Below, piece by piece: positions 34,829-44,170 of a DNA stretch of 64,000 nucleotides (position 1 is its first letter; each line of letters starts with the position of its first letter). A model generated the notes under the pieces. It did not search any database and was not told the origin of the DNA. It worked only from the letters and a program-made list of their open reading frames with translations. The position numbers and the translations under genes were made by a program. Location of the stretch: the NCBI GenBank assembly GCA_019454205.1, contig CP075369.1, positions 3,025,300 to 3,089,299 of the forward strand, given 5' to 3'. The stretch is from Xanthobacteraceae bacterium (lineage in GTDB: Bacteria; Pseudomonadota; Alphaproteobacteria; Rhizobiales; Xanthobacteraceae).

Positions 34829-37105
34829 CTAGCCGCTGACGTTGTATGCGGCAATCGCGGCCATGTTCATGAGGTCGGAGTCCTTCGCGGACAGCGGCAC
34901 GATCTGCACGGAACGATCGAGTCCGACCAGCAGCGGGCCGATCACGGTTGCGCCGCCCATTTCCTGAAGCAGCTTGGTCGAGATCGATGCCGAATGGAAC
35001 GCCGGCATCACCAGCACGTTGGCGGGGCCGGTGAGGCGGCTGAACGGATAGGCCGCTGCGAGTTCGCGGTTCAGCGCGACATCGGCTGCCATTTCGCCGT
35101 CCACCTCGAAATCGACGCGGCGGTCGTGCAGCAGCTTCACGGCGTCCTTCACATGCTGCGTGCGCTCTCCCGGGGGATGGCCGAAGCTGGAGAAAGCCAG
35201 CATCGCAACCCGCGGTTCGTAGCCGAGACGGCGCGCGACGCCCGCGGCTTCGACCGCGATTTCCGCGAGTTCTTCCGCGGTCGGCAGTTCGGTGACGGCG
35301 GTATCGGCGATCAGCACGGTGCGCCCGCGCGAGATCACGATCGAGACGCCGATCACGCGATGGCCCGGCTTCGGGTCGATCACGCGCTGCACGTCCTCCA
35401 GCACCACCGAATAGTTGCGCGTCACGCCCGACACCATCGCATCGACGTCGCCGAGCGCGACCATGCAGGCGGCGAAGTGGTTGCGGTCGTTGTTCACGAG
35501 CCGCAGGCAATCCCGGTAGAGATAGCCTTCGCGTTGCAGGCGCTCGTAGAGATAGTTGGCGTAATCGGTTGTGCGCTTCGAGAGCGCGGCGTTGTGAATC
35601 TCGACGCCTTCGGGCAGTTCGACGCCCGCGAGCTTCGCCGTGTTCTTCACGCGCTCCTCGCGGCCGACCAGCACCGAGGTGCCGAGGCCCCGCGAGGCGA
35701 AGCTGACCGCCGCGCGGATCACCTGCTCCTCTTCGCCTTCCGCGAACACGACACGCTTCGGCTGGCGGCGCAGGCGCTCGTAAACCCGCTGCAACACGCC
35801 CGCGATCGGATCGCGGCGATTGCGAAGCTGCTGCGCATAGGCCTCCATGTCGATGATCGGACGGCGCGCGACGCCGGTATCCATCGCCGCCTTCGCGACC
35901 GCCGGCGGCACATAGGAAATGAGCCGCGGGTCGAACGGCACCGGAATGATGTAGTCGGGACCGAATTTCGGCCGCTGGCCGTAGGCCGCCGCGACTTCGT
36001 CCGGCACGTCCTCGCGCGCGAGCTGCGCCAGTGCTTCCGCCGCCGCGATCTTCATTTCCATGTTGATCGTGGTCGCGCGCACGTCGAGCGCGCCGCGGAA
36101 GATGTACGGGAAGCCGAGCACGTTGTTGATCTGGTTCGGATAGTCGGAGCGGCCGGTCGCCATGATCGCGTCTTCTCGGATCTGCGCGACTTCCTCCGCC
36201 GAAATCTCCGGGTCCGGGTTGGCGAGCGCGAAGATGATCGGCTTGTCCGCCATCGACTTGATCATGTCGCCGGTGAAGGCGCCCTTGGCGGAAAGGCCGA
36301 GGCAGATGTCGGCGCCCTTGAAGGCGTCGGCCAGCGTGCGCGCCTTGGTGTCGGCGGCATGCGCCGACTTCCACTGGTTCATGCCCTCGGTGCGGCCCTT
36401 GTAGACCACGCCCTTGGTGTCGCAGAGGATGATGTTGTTGGGCTGCATGCCCATTGCCTTCAGCAACTCCACGGTCGCAATGCCGGAAGCGCCCGCGCCG
36501 TTCACGACCAGCTTCGCGGTCTTGATGTCACGCCCCGTGAGGTGCAGCGCATTCATGATGCCGGCCGCGGTGATGATCGCGGTGCCGTGCTGGTCGTCGT
36601 GAAACACGGGAATGTCGAGCATTTCGCGCAGGCGCTGCTCGATGATGAAACATTCCGGGGCTTTAATGTCTTCGAGGTTGATGCCGCCGAAGGTGAGGCC
36701 CAGCGGCTTCACCGCATTGATGAACTCGTCCGGGTCTTCGGTGCCCATTTCGATGTCGAAGGCGTCGATGTCGGCGAAGCGCTTGAACAGCACCGCCTTG
36801 CCTTCCATCACCGGCTTGGAGGCCAGCGCGCCGAGATTGCCGAGGCCGAGGATCGCGGTGCCGTTCGAGATCACGCCGACCAGGTTGCCCTTCGCGGTGT
36901 AATCGAAGGCGCGGCTCGGATCTTCGGCGATGGCGAGCACGGGTACAGCGACGCCGGGAGAATAAGCGAGCGAAAGGTCGCGTTGCGTCGCCATCGGCTT
37001 GGTGGCGACGACTTCGAGCTTTCCGGGGCGTCCGCCCGAGTGAAATTGCAGTGCTTCCTGATCGGTGAAGGTGGGCCGCGAACGGCGGCTCTTTTTGTCG
37101 GACAT
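34829..37105 (-). CDS. maeB: NADP-dependent malic enzyme with phosphotransacetylase-like domain
   Basis: 758-residue hybrid. About residues 1-430 are malic enzyme: PGVAVPVLAIAEDPSRAFDYT, FHDDQHGTAIITAAG and NGAGASGIATVELLK (cofactor loop). They convert malate to pyruvate plus CO2. About 440-758 resemble phosphate acetyltransferase (VFAEGEEEQVIRAA, AFSSFGHPPGERT) and are thought to be regulatory and inactive in this hybrid class. Important for growth on C4 acids and for acetyl-CoA supply. Confidence 0.95.
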   Translation of the reverse strand: MSDKKSRRSRPTFTDQEALQFHSGGRPGKLEVVATKPMATQRDLSLAYSPGVAVPVLAIAEDPSRAFDYTAKGNLVGVISNGTAILGLGNLGALASKPVMEGKAVLFKRFADIDAFDIEMGTEDPDEFINAVKPLGLTFGGINLEDIKAPECFIIEQRLREMLDIPVFHDDQHGTAIITAAGIMNALHLTGRDIKTAKLVVNGAGASGIATVELLKAMGMQPNNIILCDTKGVVYKGRTEGMNQWKSAHAADTKARTLADAFKGADICLGLSAKGAFTGDMIKSMADKPIIFALANPDPEISAEEVAQIREDAIMATGRSDYPNQINNVLGFPYIFRGALDVRATTINMEMKIAAAEALAQLAREDVPDEVAAAYGQRPKFGPDYIIPVPFDPRLISYVPPAVAKAAMDTGVARRPIIDMEAYAQQLRNRRDPIAGVLQRVYERLRRQPKRVVFAEGEEEQVIRAAVSFASRGLGTSVLVGREERVKNTAKLAGVELPEGVEIHNAALSKRTTDYANYLYERLQREGYLYRDCLRLVNNDRNHFAACMVALGDVDAMVSGVTRNYSVVLEDVQRVIDPKPGHRVIGVSIVISRGRTVLIADTAVTELPTAEELAEIAVEAAGVARRLGYEPRVAMLAFSSFGHPPGERTQHVKDAVKLLHDRRVDFEVDGEMAADVALNRELAAAYPFSRLTGPANVLVMPAFHSASISTKLLQEMGGATVIGPLLVGLDRSVQIVPLSAKDSDLMNMAAIAAYNVSG

Positions 37106-37202
37106 AGGCGCTCCCTAACCCCGGCTTCAGGCCGGGGGCGGGACCATAGACCCGTGACTGCTACAGGCTCAAGTCATTGCAGCAGAAGAAAAAAGGTGAT
37201 GG

Positions 37203-38420
37203 CTAATCCGGCTGTACGCATTTTGCGCCTGCCAGCACGGCGATCAGGCCCAGAATCGCGGCGCCGAGCATGACCAGTGGCAGTCCCGGCAGCAGCGGGA
37301 GCGGCAGGAGACCGATCAGCACGGTGCCGAAAGCGCCGCCCGCCATCTGGAAAAAGCCGATCAGCGCGGAAGCCGCGCCCGCCTGTTCGGGAAACGGGCG
37401 CAGCGCGAACACGGTCGCGAGCGGGTTCACGACCCCCATGCCGTAGAGAAAGAACAGAAGCGTGCCGAGCACCGTATACATGCCGGGATTCCCCGCATGG
37501 GAAATCGCGAGCATCGCAGTCCCGCCGACGATCATCATCGCGAGGCCGAGGATGATGGGCTTGAAGCCCGGCCATTTCTTCGCGAGTCGCGGTGCGCTGA
37601 AGCCGCCTGCGAATACCGCGAACACGGTGAAGCACGGAATCAGCCCGAACAGCGCGGGCGATACGCCGTAGCGCTCGATGAAGATGCCCGGCGATGAGGC
37701 GAAGAAGGCGAACAGCCCCGCCATGGCGCAGGTGGTGGCGAGCGTCGGCACCATGAATTCGCGTTTCGCTAGCAGCATGAAATAGCTGCCGAAGGCCTGC
37801 GCCATGCTCGGCGCGGTTTCTCGGCTGTGATGCGTTTCCGGTACGCGCAGCCAGACCATCGCGGCGGCGAATATGCCGACCAGCGCCAGCAAAGCGAAGA
37901 TCGCGCGCCAGCCGATGAATGTTTCGATCAGCCCGCCGATCAGAGGTGAGAAGCCGGGCGCAGCCGCGACCAGCGTGGTGATGAAGCCGAGCGAGCGCGT
38001 GAGTTCGTCGCCGGAGAAAAGATCGCGCGCGACCGCCCGTGCCAGCACCGAGCCGGTACACGCGCCCACCGCCTGCGCGACGCGCAGCGCCAGCATCCAT
38101 TCGATGCTGACGGCAAGCGCGATCAGCGCGGCGGTGATGGCGTAAACCACCAGTCCGCCGATCAGGAGCGGACGGCGGCCGAATTTATCGGAGAGCGGCC
38201 CGATCACGAGTTGCCCGAACGCGAAGCCGAGCAGGAATACGGTGAGCGTCAGCTTCACCTGCGCGGGCGTCGCCGCGAGGTCGCGGCCGAGCGAGGGGAA
38301 CGACGCGAGGTACATATTCGTCGCAAGCATGCCGAGCGCCGCGAGCAGCGTGAGGAAGAAGATCAACGGCTTGCCTTCCAGGCGCGCGGGCTTCGTAGCG
38401 ACGGCGGCATCCATGCTCAT
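37203..38420 (-). CDS. MFS drug-resistance transporter (Bcr/CflA family)
   Basis: 405 residues from ATG at 38420; a GTG at 38453 is an alternative with an AGGAGG placed too close. Twelve hydrophobic segments are apparent. QLVIGPLSDKFGRRPLLIGG is the loop 2-3 signature of the major facilitator superfamily and the protein resembles Bcr/CflA proton antiporters. It is divergent from a TetR gene across 105 bases with a palindrome, the usual layout for a repressor-controlled efflux pump. Substrate unknown. Confidence 0.9.
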   Translation of the reverse strand: MSMDAAVATKPARLEGKPLIFFLTLLAALGMLATNMYLASFPSLGRDLAATPAQVKLTLTVFLLGFAFGQLVIGPLSDKFGRRPLLIGGLVVYAITAALIALAVSIEWMLALRVAQAVGACTGSVLARAVARDLFSGDELTRSLGFITTLVAAAPGFSPLIGGLIETFIGWRAIFALLALVGIFAAAMVWLRVPETHHSRETAPSMAQAFGSYFMLLAKREFMVPTLATTCAMAGLFAFFASSPGIFIERYGVSPALFGLIPCFTVFAVFAGGFSAPRLAKKWPGFKPIILGLAMMIVGGTAMLAISHAGNPGMYTVLGTLLFFLYGMGVVNPLATVFALRPFPEQAGAASALIGFFQMAGGAFGTVLIGLLPLPLLPGLPLVMLGAAILGLIAVLAGAKCVQPD

Positions 38421-38460
38421 GGGCTTTTCCTCTGCGTCTTCGGGCAATCCCACGGCCTCC

Positions 38461-38491
38461 TTGCCCTGTCAATAATTGGATGATAATCATC
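38461..38491 (+). promoter_or_regulatory. TetR promoter with operator palindrome
   Basis: GATGAT-A-ATCATC, a perfect 6-1-6 palindrome (38479-38491), lies in the divergent region. A candidate promoter TTGCCC (38461-38466), 17 bases, TAATCA (38484-38489) for the tetR gene overlaps it. It is a likely binding site for the adjacent TetR protein. Confidence 0.45.
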
Positions 38492-38525
38492 ATCTATTCA
38501 CGGGACGCATGGCTGAGGCCAAGGG

Positions 38526-39101
38526 ATGCGCAATTCCAGAGAAACGGCGGCGAAAAATCGCGAGCGGATCGTGGCGGCCGCCGCGAAGCTGTTTCGCGAG
38601 CGCGGTATTGCTTCCGTTGGCGTCGCCGAATTGATGGAGGCCGCGGGCATGACCCACGGCGGCTTCTACAAGCACTTCGAATCGAAGGACGCGCTGGTCG
38701 CGGAAGCCTGCGCGTGGTCGTTCGGCGAGCCGGGCGGCGGTTTGCGTGCCGCCGCCGAAGCCGCGAAGCCCGGCGAAGAGCTGAAAGTCATCGTTGACCG
38801 TTATCTCTCGCGCAGTCATCGCGACAATCCGGGCAAAGGCTGCGCGGTTGCGGCACTCGGCAGCGAAGCGGCAAACCGCGAAAGCCCCGCGCGCGAGGCG
38901 GTTGCCGCGGGACGCGAGCGGCTCGTTTCGCTGGTCGCGCGCTATTTAAAGGGCGCGAACGCGAAAGAGCGGGCCAGCGCGTTCGTGGCGCTCATGGTGG
39001 GCGCGCTGGTTCATGCGCGGTTGGCCGATGGCGCAGGTTCCGACGCGGTGCTGCGGGCCGCGAAACGCGAGCTATATCAACGCATTGAAGAGCAGGGATA
39101 A
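38526..39101 (+). CDS. TetR/AcrR-family repressor
   Basis: 191 residues. The N-terminal helix-turn-helix is about residues 8-55 (AKNRERIVAAAAKLFRERGI, SVGVAELMEAAGMTHGGFYKHF). The C-terminal ligand domain has HRDNPGKGCAVAALGSE, containing one Cys and typical of the branch that regulates efflux or electrophile response. Divergent from the MFS pump, its presumed target. The inducer is unknown. Confidence 0.88.
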   Translation: MRNSRETAAKNRERIVAAAAKLFRERGIASVGVAELMEAAGMTHGGFYKHFESKDALVAEACAWSFGEPGGGLRAAAEAAKPGEELKVIVDRYLSRSHRDNPGKGCAVAALGSEAANRESPAREAVAAGRERLVSLVARYLKGANAKERASAFVALMVGALVHARLADGAGSDAVLRAAKRELYQRIEEQG

Positions 39102-39153
39102 CCGTCTCTTTCGCCTGCAAGCGTGGGAAGTGCTCTGCTAGTCTGCCGCCGCA

Positions 39154-41877
39154 ATGAACGATGCGGCTTCTTCCGGCACGAACGAAATATCCGCGGCGGA
39201 CGCGCAACGCGTCACGCCGATGATGGAACAGTTCATCGAGATCAAGGCGGCCAATCCGGACTGCCTGCTGTTCTACCGGATGGGCGACTTCTACGAGTTG
39301 TTCTTCGAGGACGCCGAGAAGGCATCGCGCGCGCTCGGCATCGTGCTCACCAAGCGCGGCCGGCATCAGGGCCACGACATCCCGATGTGCGGCGTGCCGG
39401 TGGAACGCTCCGAGGAATACCTGCACCGCCTGATCGCGCAGGGTTTCCGTGTTGCCGTCTGCGAGCAGACCGAAGACCCGGCGGAAGCAAAGAAGCGCGG
39501 TGCGAAATCGGTGGTGAAGCGCGGCGTGGTGCGTCTCGTCACGCCCGGCACGCTGACCGAAGACGGCCTGCTCAACGCGAAGCGAAACAACTGGCTGATG
39601 GCGGTGACGCGCGCGAAACCCGCGACCGGCGAGGAAGCGATTTGCGGCCTTGCGTGGCTCGACATTTCCACGGGCGAGTTTCGCGTGGCCGAAATCGGGG
39701 AAGCGCAGCTCGCGGGCGAGATCGCGCGCATCGAGCCGGGCGAGATTCTCGTATCCGATTCGCTCTATGACGAACCCGAACTGAAAGCCTACTGGCGCTC
39801 GCTCAAGAACGTGACGCCGATGCCGAAGGAACTGTTCGATTCCACCAGCGCCGAACGGCGGCTGGCGGCGTTCTTCAATGTCGCGACATCCGACTCCTTC
39901 GGCGTGTTCTCGCGTCCCGAACTGGCCGTCGCCGCGGCCGCCGCGACCTATGTCGAGCGTACGCAGATCGGTTCGCGCCCCGCGCTCTCTCCGCCTGCGC
40001 GCGAACGCGCGGGCAGCGTCATGCAGATCGACGCCGCGACCCGCAACAATCTCGAATTGTTGCGGACACTTGGCGGCGAGACGCGCGGCTCGCTGCTCGC
40101 CTGTATCGACCGCACGGTGACGGCGGCGGGTGCGCGCAATCTCGCGCAGCGCCTCGCCAGCCCGCTTTGCGATGCGCGCGCGATCAATGCGCGCCTCGAC
40201 GGTGTCGGCTTCTTCGTCGAGCACTGGACCGCGCGTGGCGAAATCCGCAAGGCGCTGCTCGAAGCGCCCGACCTGTCGCGCGCTTTGGCGCGCATCGCGC
40301 TCGAACGCGGCGGCCCGCGCGATCTCGCCGCCATCGGCCGCGCGCTCGGCATTGCGCTGGCGCTTTCGACGCTCCTGAAAAACATGCAGGACGTGCCGGA
40401 GGAAACGAAGCTCGCAGCGGAAGCGCTCGGCGCGTCCGACCGCGACCTGCGCGATGCCATCGCCGACGCGCTTGCCGACGATTTGCCTCACTCAAAACGC
40501 GACGGCGGGTTCGTGCGCGAAGGCTTCGATGCCGATCTCGATGCGGCGCGCGGCCTGCGCGACGAAGCACGCGGCATCATCGCAGGCCTGCAACAAAGCT
40601 ATGCCGGCGAGACGCAGATCAAGGCGCTCAAGATCAAGTACAACAATGTACTCGGCTATTTCATCGAAGTGCCGAGCCAGCACGGCGAGCGCATGCTGAG
40701 CACGAAGATGCGCGAGCGCTTCATCCATCGCCAGTCGATGGCGGGTGCGATGCGCTTCTCCACCGCCGAACTGGGCGAACTGGAATCGCGCATTGCTTCC
40801 GCAGGCGACCGCGCGTTGCAGATGGAGCTTGCGATCTTCGAACGCCTCGCCGTGCAGGTGATGGCTGCGGCGACGCTCCTCGAAATGGTCGCGAACGCGC
40901 TCGCCGAAATCGACGCCGCTACCGCGCTCGCCGAACTCGCAGCCGAAGGAAGCTGGGTGCGGCCGGAGGTGGACGATTCGCTCCACTTTGAAATCGAAGG
41001 CGGGCGGCATCCCGTGGTCGAGGCCGCGTTGACGCATGATGGCGGGCCGTTCGTGCCGAACGGCTGTTCGCTCTCGCCGCCTGATGGTGCCGATGCCGGT
41101 GCGATCTGGCTCGTCACCGGCCCGAACATGGCGGGTAAATCCACGTTCCTTCGCCAGAACGCGATCCTCGCCATTCTCGCGCAGAGCGGTTCGTTCGTGC
41201 CCGCGAAGGCGGCGCATATCGGCGTGGTGGATCGTTTGTTCTCGCGCGTTGGCGCTGCGGACGACCTTGCGCGCGGCCGCTCGACCTTCATGGTCGAGAT
41301 GGTGGAGACCGCCGCGATCCTGCATCAGGCGACGGCGCGCTCGCTCGTCATCCTCGACGAAATTGGGCGCGGCACCGCCACCTTCGACGGCCTCTCGATT
41401 GCATGGGCCACGCTCGAACACCTGCACGAAGTGAATAAGTGCCGCGGACTGTTTGCGACGCATTTTCACGAACTGACGGCGCTTGCCGCACGGCTTCCAA
41501 GACAGGTGAATGCGACGGTACGCGTCAAGGAATGGGAAAACGAAGTCATCTTTCTGCACGAAGTCGCGCGCGGCACGGCGGATCGCTCCTATGGCATTCA
41601 GGTCGCGAAGCTCGCGGGCTTGCCGCATGGCGTGATCGAACGCGCGCGCGTGGTGCTCGCCGAACTCGAATCCGAGCAGCGCTCCAAGCCACTGCAAGGC
41701 TTCGACGACCTGCCACTGTTCCAAAACATCAAGGCGCCGGTAGCGAAGACAGTGGCAGAAGACGGCAAGCCCGATCCGCTCGCCGCCGCGCTCGACGAAA
41801 TCCATCCCGACGAGATGTCGCCCCGCGAGGCGATGGATGCGCTCTACCGGCTGAAAACGATTCTTCGCAACCGCTGA
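39154..41877 (+). CDS. mutS: DNA mismatch repair protein MutS
   Basis: 907 residues. The mismatch-recognition loop near the N-terminus contains FYRMGDFYELFFEDA, with the Phe-x-Glu-type wedge. Walker A is GPNMAGKSTFLRQN, Walker B is LVILDEIGRGTATFDG, and ATHFHELTALA follows. The protein is slightly longer than the E. coli form. It recognises mismatches and recruits MutL. ATG at 39154 has no strong ribosome site. Confidence 0.97.
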   Translation: MNDAASSGTNEISAADAQRVTPMMEQFIEIKAANPDCLLFYRMGDFYELFFEDAEKASRALGIVLTKRGRHQGHDIPMCGVPVERSEEYLHRLIAQGFRVAVCEQTEDPAEAKKRGAKSVVKRGVVRLVTPGTLTEDGLLNAKRNNWLMAVTRAKPATGEEAICGLAWLDISTGEFRVAEIGEAQLAGEIARIEPGEILVSDSLYDEPELKAYWRSLKNVTPMPKELFDSTSAERRLAAFFNVATSDSFGVFSRPELAVAAAAATYVERTQIGSRPALSPPARERAGSVMQIDAATRNNLELLRTLGGETRGSLLACIDRTVTAAGARNLAQRLASPLCDARAINARLDGVGFFVEHWTARGEIRKALLEAPDLSRALARIALERGGPRDLAAIGRALGIALALSTLLKNMQDVPEETKLAAEALGASDRDLRDAIADALADDLPHSKRDGGFVREGFDADLDAARGLRDEARGIIAGLQQSYAGETQIKALKIKYNNVLGYFIEVPSQHGERMLSTKMRERFIHRQSMAGAMRFSTAELGELESRIASAGDRALQMELAIFERLAVQVMAAATLLEMVANALAEIDAATALAELAAEGSWVRPEVDDSLHFEIEGGRHPVVEAALTHDGGPFVPNGCSLSPPDGADAGAIWLVTGPNMAGKSTFLRQNAILAILAQSGSFVPAKAAHIGVVDRLFSRVGAADDLARGRSTFMVEMVETAAILHQATARSLVILDEIGRGTATFDGLSIAWATLEHLHEVNKCRGLFATHFHELTALAARLPRQVNATVRVKEWENEVIFLHEVARGTADRSYGIQVAKLAGLPHGVIERARVVLAELESEQRSKPLQGFDDLPLFQNIKAPVAKTVAEDGKPDPLAAALDEIHPDEMSPREAMDALYRLKTILRNR

Positions 41878-41943
41878 TCGTCGTATTGCGCCCGTCGCAT
41901 AATTGGATTGGGATGAACCTTCAGAGTTATTCGGGGTTTGGCG

Positions 41944-42750
41944 ATGGGTCGCTATCTTGAAGGCCGCACGGCATTTGTAACGGGTTCGGCGCAGGGCATC
42001 GGGCTTGCCATCGCCAAAGCGCTCGCTTCCGCGGGCGCACGCATCGGCGTGCACGGACTGGCCACGCCGCAACAGGCTGCCGAAGCGCTCGCGGAAGTGA
42101 AGAACAGCGGCGCGCCGGAAGCGCGCTTCTTCGAAGGCGACCTGCGCAACCCGGCCGCGATCGAAGCCATGATGAAGGAAGTGATGGGCTGGGGCGGCCC
42201 CGACATTCTCGTCAACAATGCAGGCACGCAGCACACCGTGAGCCTCGCGGATGCGACGCGGCAGGTCTGGGACAGCATCATCGCGATAAATTTGTCCGCG
42301 GCCTTCGACACCATGCGCCTTGCACTGCCGGGTATGAAACAGCGCGGCTACGGCCGCGTCATCAACATCGCGTCCGTGCATGGCCTGGTCGCTTCCGTGA
42401 ACAAGGCGCCTTACGTCGCTTCCAAATTCGGACTGGTCGGCATGACGCGCGTCGCCGCGCTCGAATATGCGACGGCGGGTTCGCGCGAAAGCGGCGGCAT
42501 CACCGTGAACTGCATCTGCCCCGGCTTCATCGAGACCACGCTGATCGAGCCGCAGATTCTGGAGCGGGTCGCAAAACATGGCGGCGACCGCGCGGCCGGC
42601 ATCGCGGATCTGCTCGGCGAAAAGCAGCCGAGCCTGCGTATGTCGCAGCCGGATGACATCGGCGCGCTTGCGCTGTGGCTGACGCATCCTGCCGCCCACA
42701 ATCTCACCGGCGCGGCCATTCCCGTCGATGGCGGCTGGACCGCGCAGTAG
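41944..42750 (+). CDS. short-chain dehydrogenase, 3-hydroxybutyrate dehydrogenase type
   Basis: 268 residues from ATG at 41944; TTG six bases earlier is in frame. The cofactor loop is GSAQGIGLAIA, and NNAGTQH follows. The catalytic set is Ser144 (INIASVHGLVAS), Tyr157 and Lys161 (APYVASKFG). HGLVAS, VNCICPGF and the AGIADLLGEKQPS segment resemble D-3-hydroxybutyrate dehydrogenases, which link PHB breakdown to acetoacetate. Other SDR substrates are possible. A PHB depolymerase gene lies 10 kb away. Confidence 0.82.
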   Translation: MGRYLEGRTAFVTGSAQGIGLAIAKALASAGARIGVHGLATPQQAAEALAEVKNSGAPEARFFEGDLRNPAAIEAMMKEVMGWGGPDILVNNAGTQHTVSLADATRQVWDSIIAINLSAAFDTMRLALPGMKQRGYGRVINIASVHGLVASVNKAPYVASKFGLVGMTRVAALEYATAGSRESGGITVNCICPGFIETTLIEPQILERVAKHGGDRAAGIADLLGEKQPSLRMSQPDDIGALALWLTHPAAHNLTGAAIPVDGGWTAQ

Positions 42751-42755
42751 CGCCG

Positions 42756-43547
42756 TTACGCTTTCCGTTTTCCGCGAAAGAAGAACACGCCGAGATTCCA
42801 CGCGACCGTGATGCACAGCACCAGCGTGAGCGCCGCCGGTACGCCGAGCGGAATTGCCGAGACATGCAGCACATAGGCGGCGATGCCGAAGCCCATCAGG
42901 CCGGTGATCCCGTTCGCCATCACCGCGCTGCAGGCGGGGCCGCCGTAGCGCGGATGCAGAATGAGCATCATGCTGGTGAAGACGATGGGGAATGCCGCGA
43001 GTGCGCCGGTCGCCAGCGGCCCCATTGCGCTGTGCAGGGCGAGGATGATGCCGACCAGCGTGCCGACGAGGCCGGCGCGGAACACGAAGTCGTACCAGCG
43101 CAGTTTGATCTTCGGCATCCGCACGTCGCGATAGCGCCGCACCAGAAAAAAGCAGATACCAAACACGGCGACATTCAGCGCCGCCGCGCCCAAACCCGTC
43201 CGCACGAAGTGCGAGAATAAGAACAAAGAGCCGAGCCAGAGCACGATCGCCGACGGTACGCAGACGATGAACGGATGCCGTTGCGAGAGCAGCACGTAGG
43301 TCGTGGCGTAGATTGCGGTGGCGGCATTGAGCAACAGGCTGCCGAGCGCGCTCTGCGCGATGAACGCTGCGTCCTGTTCGAACGCGAGGAAGAAATAGGC
43401 TGGGCCTGCCGAAACCGGCAAGGTCGCGATCAGCGCGCCGACCAGCGGCCCGGCGCGTTCGGCTGCAATCGTCGCCGCAAGCACGACGGAAGCGGCGAGG
43501 ATCATCTTCGCCGCCACCGCCAGCCAGAACATCAGATCGGGAGACAT
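42756..43547 (-). CDS. integral membrane protein of unknown function
   Basis: 263 residues, largely hydrophobic, with about eight to nine predicted membrane segments and a short basic C-terminus (FFFRGKRKA). A cytosolic-looking basic loop RYRDVRMPKIKLRWYD lies near the middle. Recurrent Gly-Pro-Leu motifs (RAGPLVGALIATLP, GPLATGALAAFP) suggest a repeated half, as in some small transporters. I do not recognise a family. It is five bases from the convergent dehydrogenase stop and downstream of osmC-like on the same strand. Confidence 0.75.
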   Translation of the reverse strand: MSPDLMFWLAVAAKMILAASVVLAATIAAERAGPLVGALIATLPVSAGPAYFFLAFEQDAAFIAQSALGSLLLNAATAIYATTYVLLSQRHPFIVCVPSAIVLWLGSLFLFSHFVRTGLGAAALNVAVFGICFFLVRRYRDVRMPKIKLRWYDFVFRAGLVGTLVGIILALHSAMGPLATGALAAFPIVFTSMMLILHPRYGGPACSAVMANGITGLMGFGIAAYVLHVSAIPLGVPAALTLVLCITVAWNLGVFFFRGKRKA

Positions 43548-43633
43548 GAAAACTTCTACGCGCTCATAACTTGCGCGAATGGCGAAAGCGCCAGACGCGC
43601 TTCATGCGCGGCAAACGCCTGCGAAAGAAAAGT

Positions 43634-44140
43634 CTAGGTGTTGTGAAGCGAAACGTCGACCTTCGGTCCGGCCTTGATGGTCTGGTAGACCACACAATAG
43701 CGTTCGGTGAGTTTCAGAAGCTGGTCCAGCTTTTCCTGCGGCGCGTCGGTCTGCACGTCGAAGCGCAGGCGAATTTCGCGGAAGCCTACCGGCGCGTCCT
43801 TTGCGACGCCGAGCGTGCCGCGGAAATCAAGATCGCCTTCTGCCGAGACTTTGCCCGATTTCAGGGGAATCTCGATTGCGGTCGCGACCGCTTTCAGTGT
43901 CACGCCCGCGCAGGCGACGAGCGCTTCCAGCAGCATGTCGCCGGAGCAAAGCTCGCGGCCGGAGCCACCGGTGGCCGGATGCAGGCCCGCAATTTCCAGC
44001 GCGCGGCCGGTCTGCACCTTGCACGCGATGCCGTCGTCGAGCGTACCGTTCGCCTTCAGCGTGATGACCGCCGCATTCGGATCGGTCTTGTACTTTTCCT
44101 TGATCGGCGCCTGTAGCGAGCGAAGTTCGGATGCATCCAT
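43634..44140 (-). CDS. OsmC/Ohr-family thiol peroxidase-like protein
   Basis: 168 residues. The OsmC fold reduces organic hydroperoxides with two cysteines; here Cys77 (EALVACAGVTLK) and Cys149 (LTERYCVVYQT) occupy the expected places. Extra Cys40 and Cys65 are present. ATG has a clear GGAGGA site. The gene begins 30 bases after the ABC ATPase stop on the same strand, so it may belong to that transport operon. Confidence 0.87.
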   Translation of the reverse strand: MDASELRSLQAPIKEKYKTDPNAAVITLKANGTLDDGIACKVQTGRALEIAGLHPATGGSGRELCSGDMLLEALVACAGVTLKAVATAIEIPLKSGKVSAEGDLDFRGTLGVAKDAPVGFREIRLRFDVQTDAPQEKLDQLLKLTERYCVVYQTIKAGPKVDVSLHNT

Positions 44141-44170
44141 GATCGTCCTCCGGAATTCCCGCGCCTTATG

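Noticed and set aside
34994..37273. 759-residue plus-strand frame opposite maeB
   Set aside because: Antisense shadow; maeB has complete malic enzyme and PTA-like motifs.
40492..42816. 774-residue minus-strand frame opposite mutS and the dehydrogenase
   Set aside because: Antisense shadow with Arg/His-rich composition crossing two real genes.
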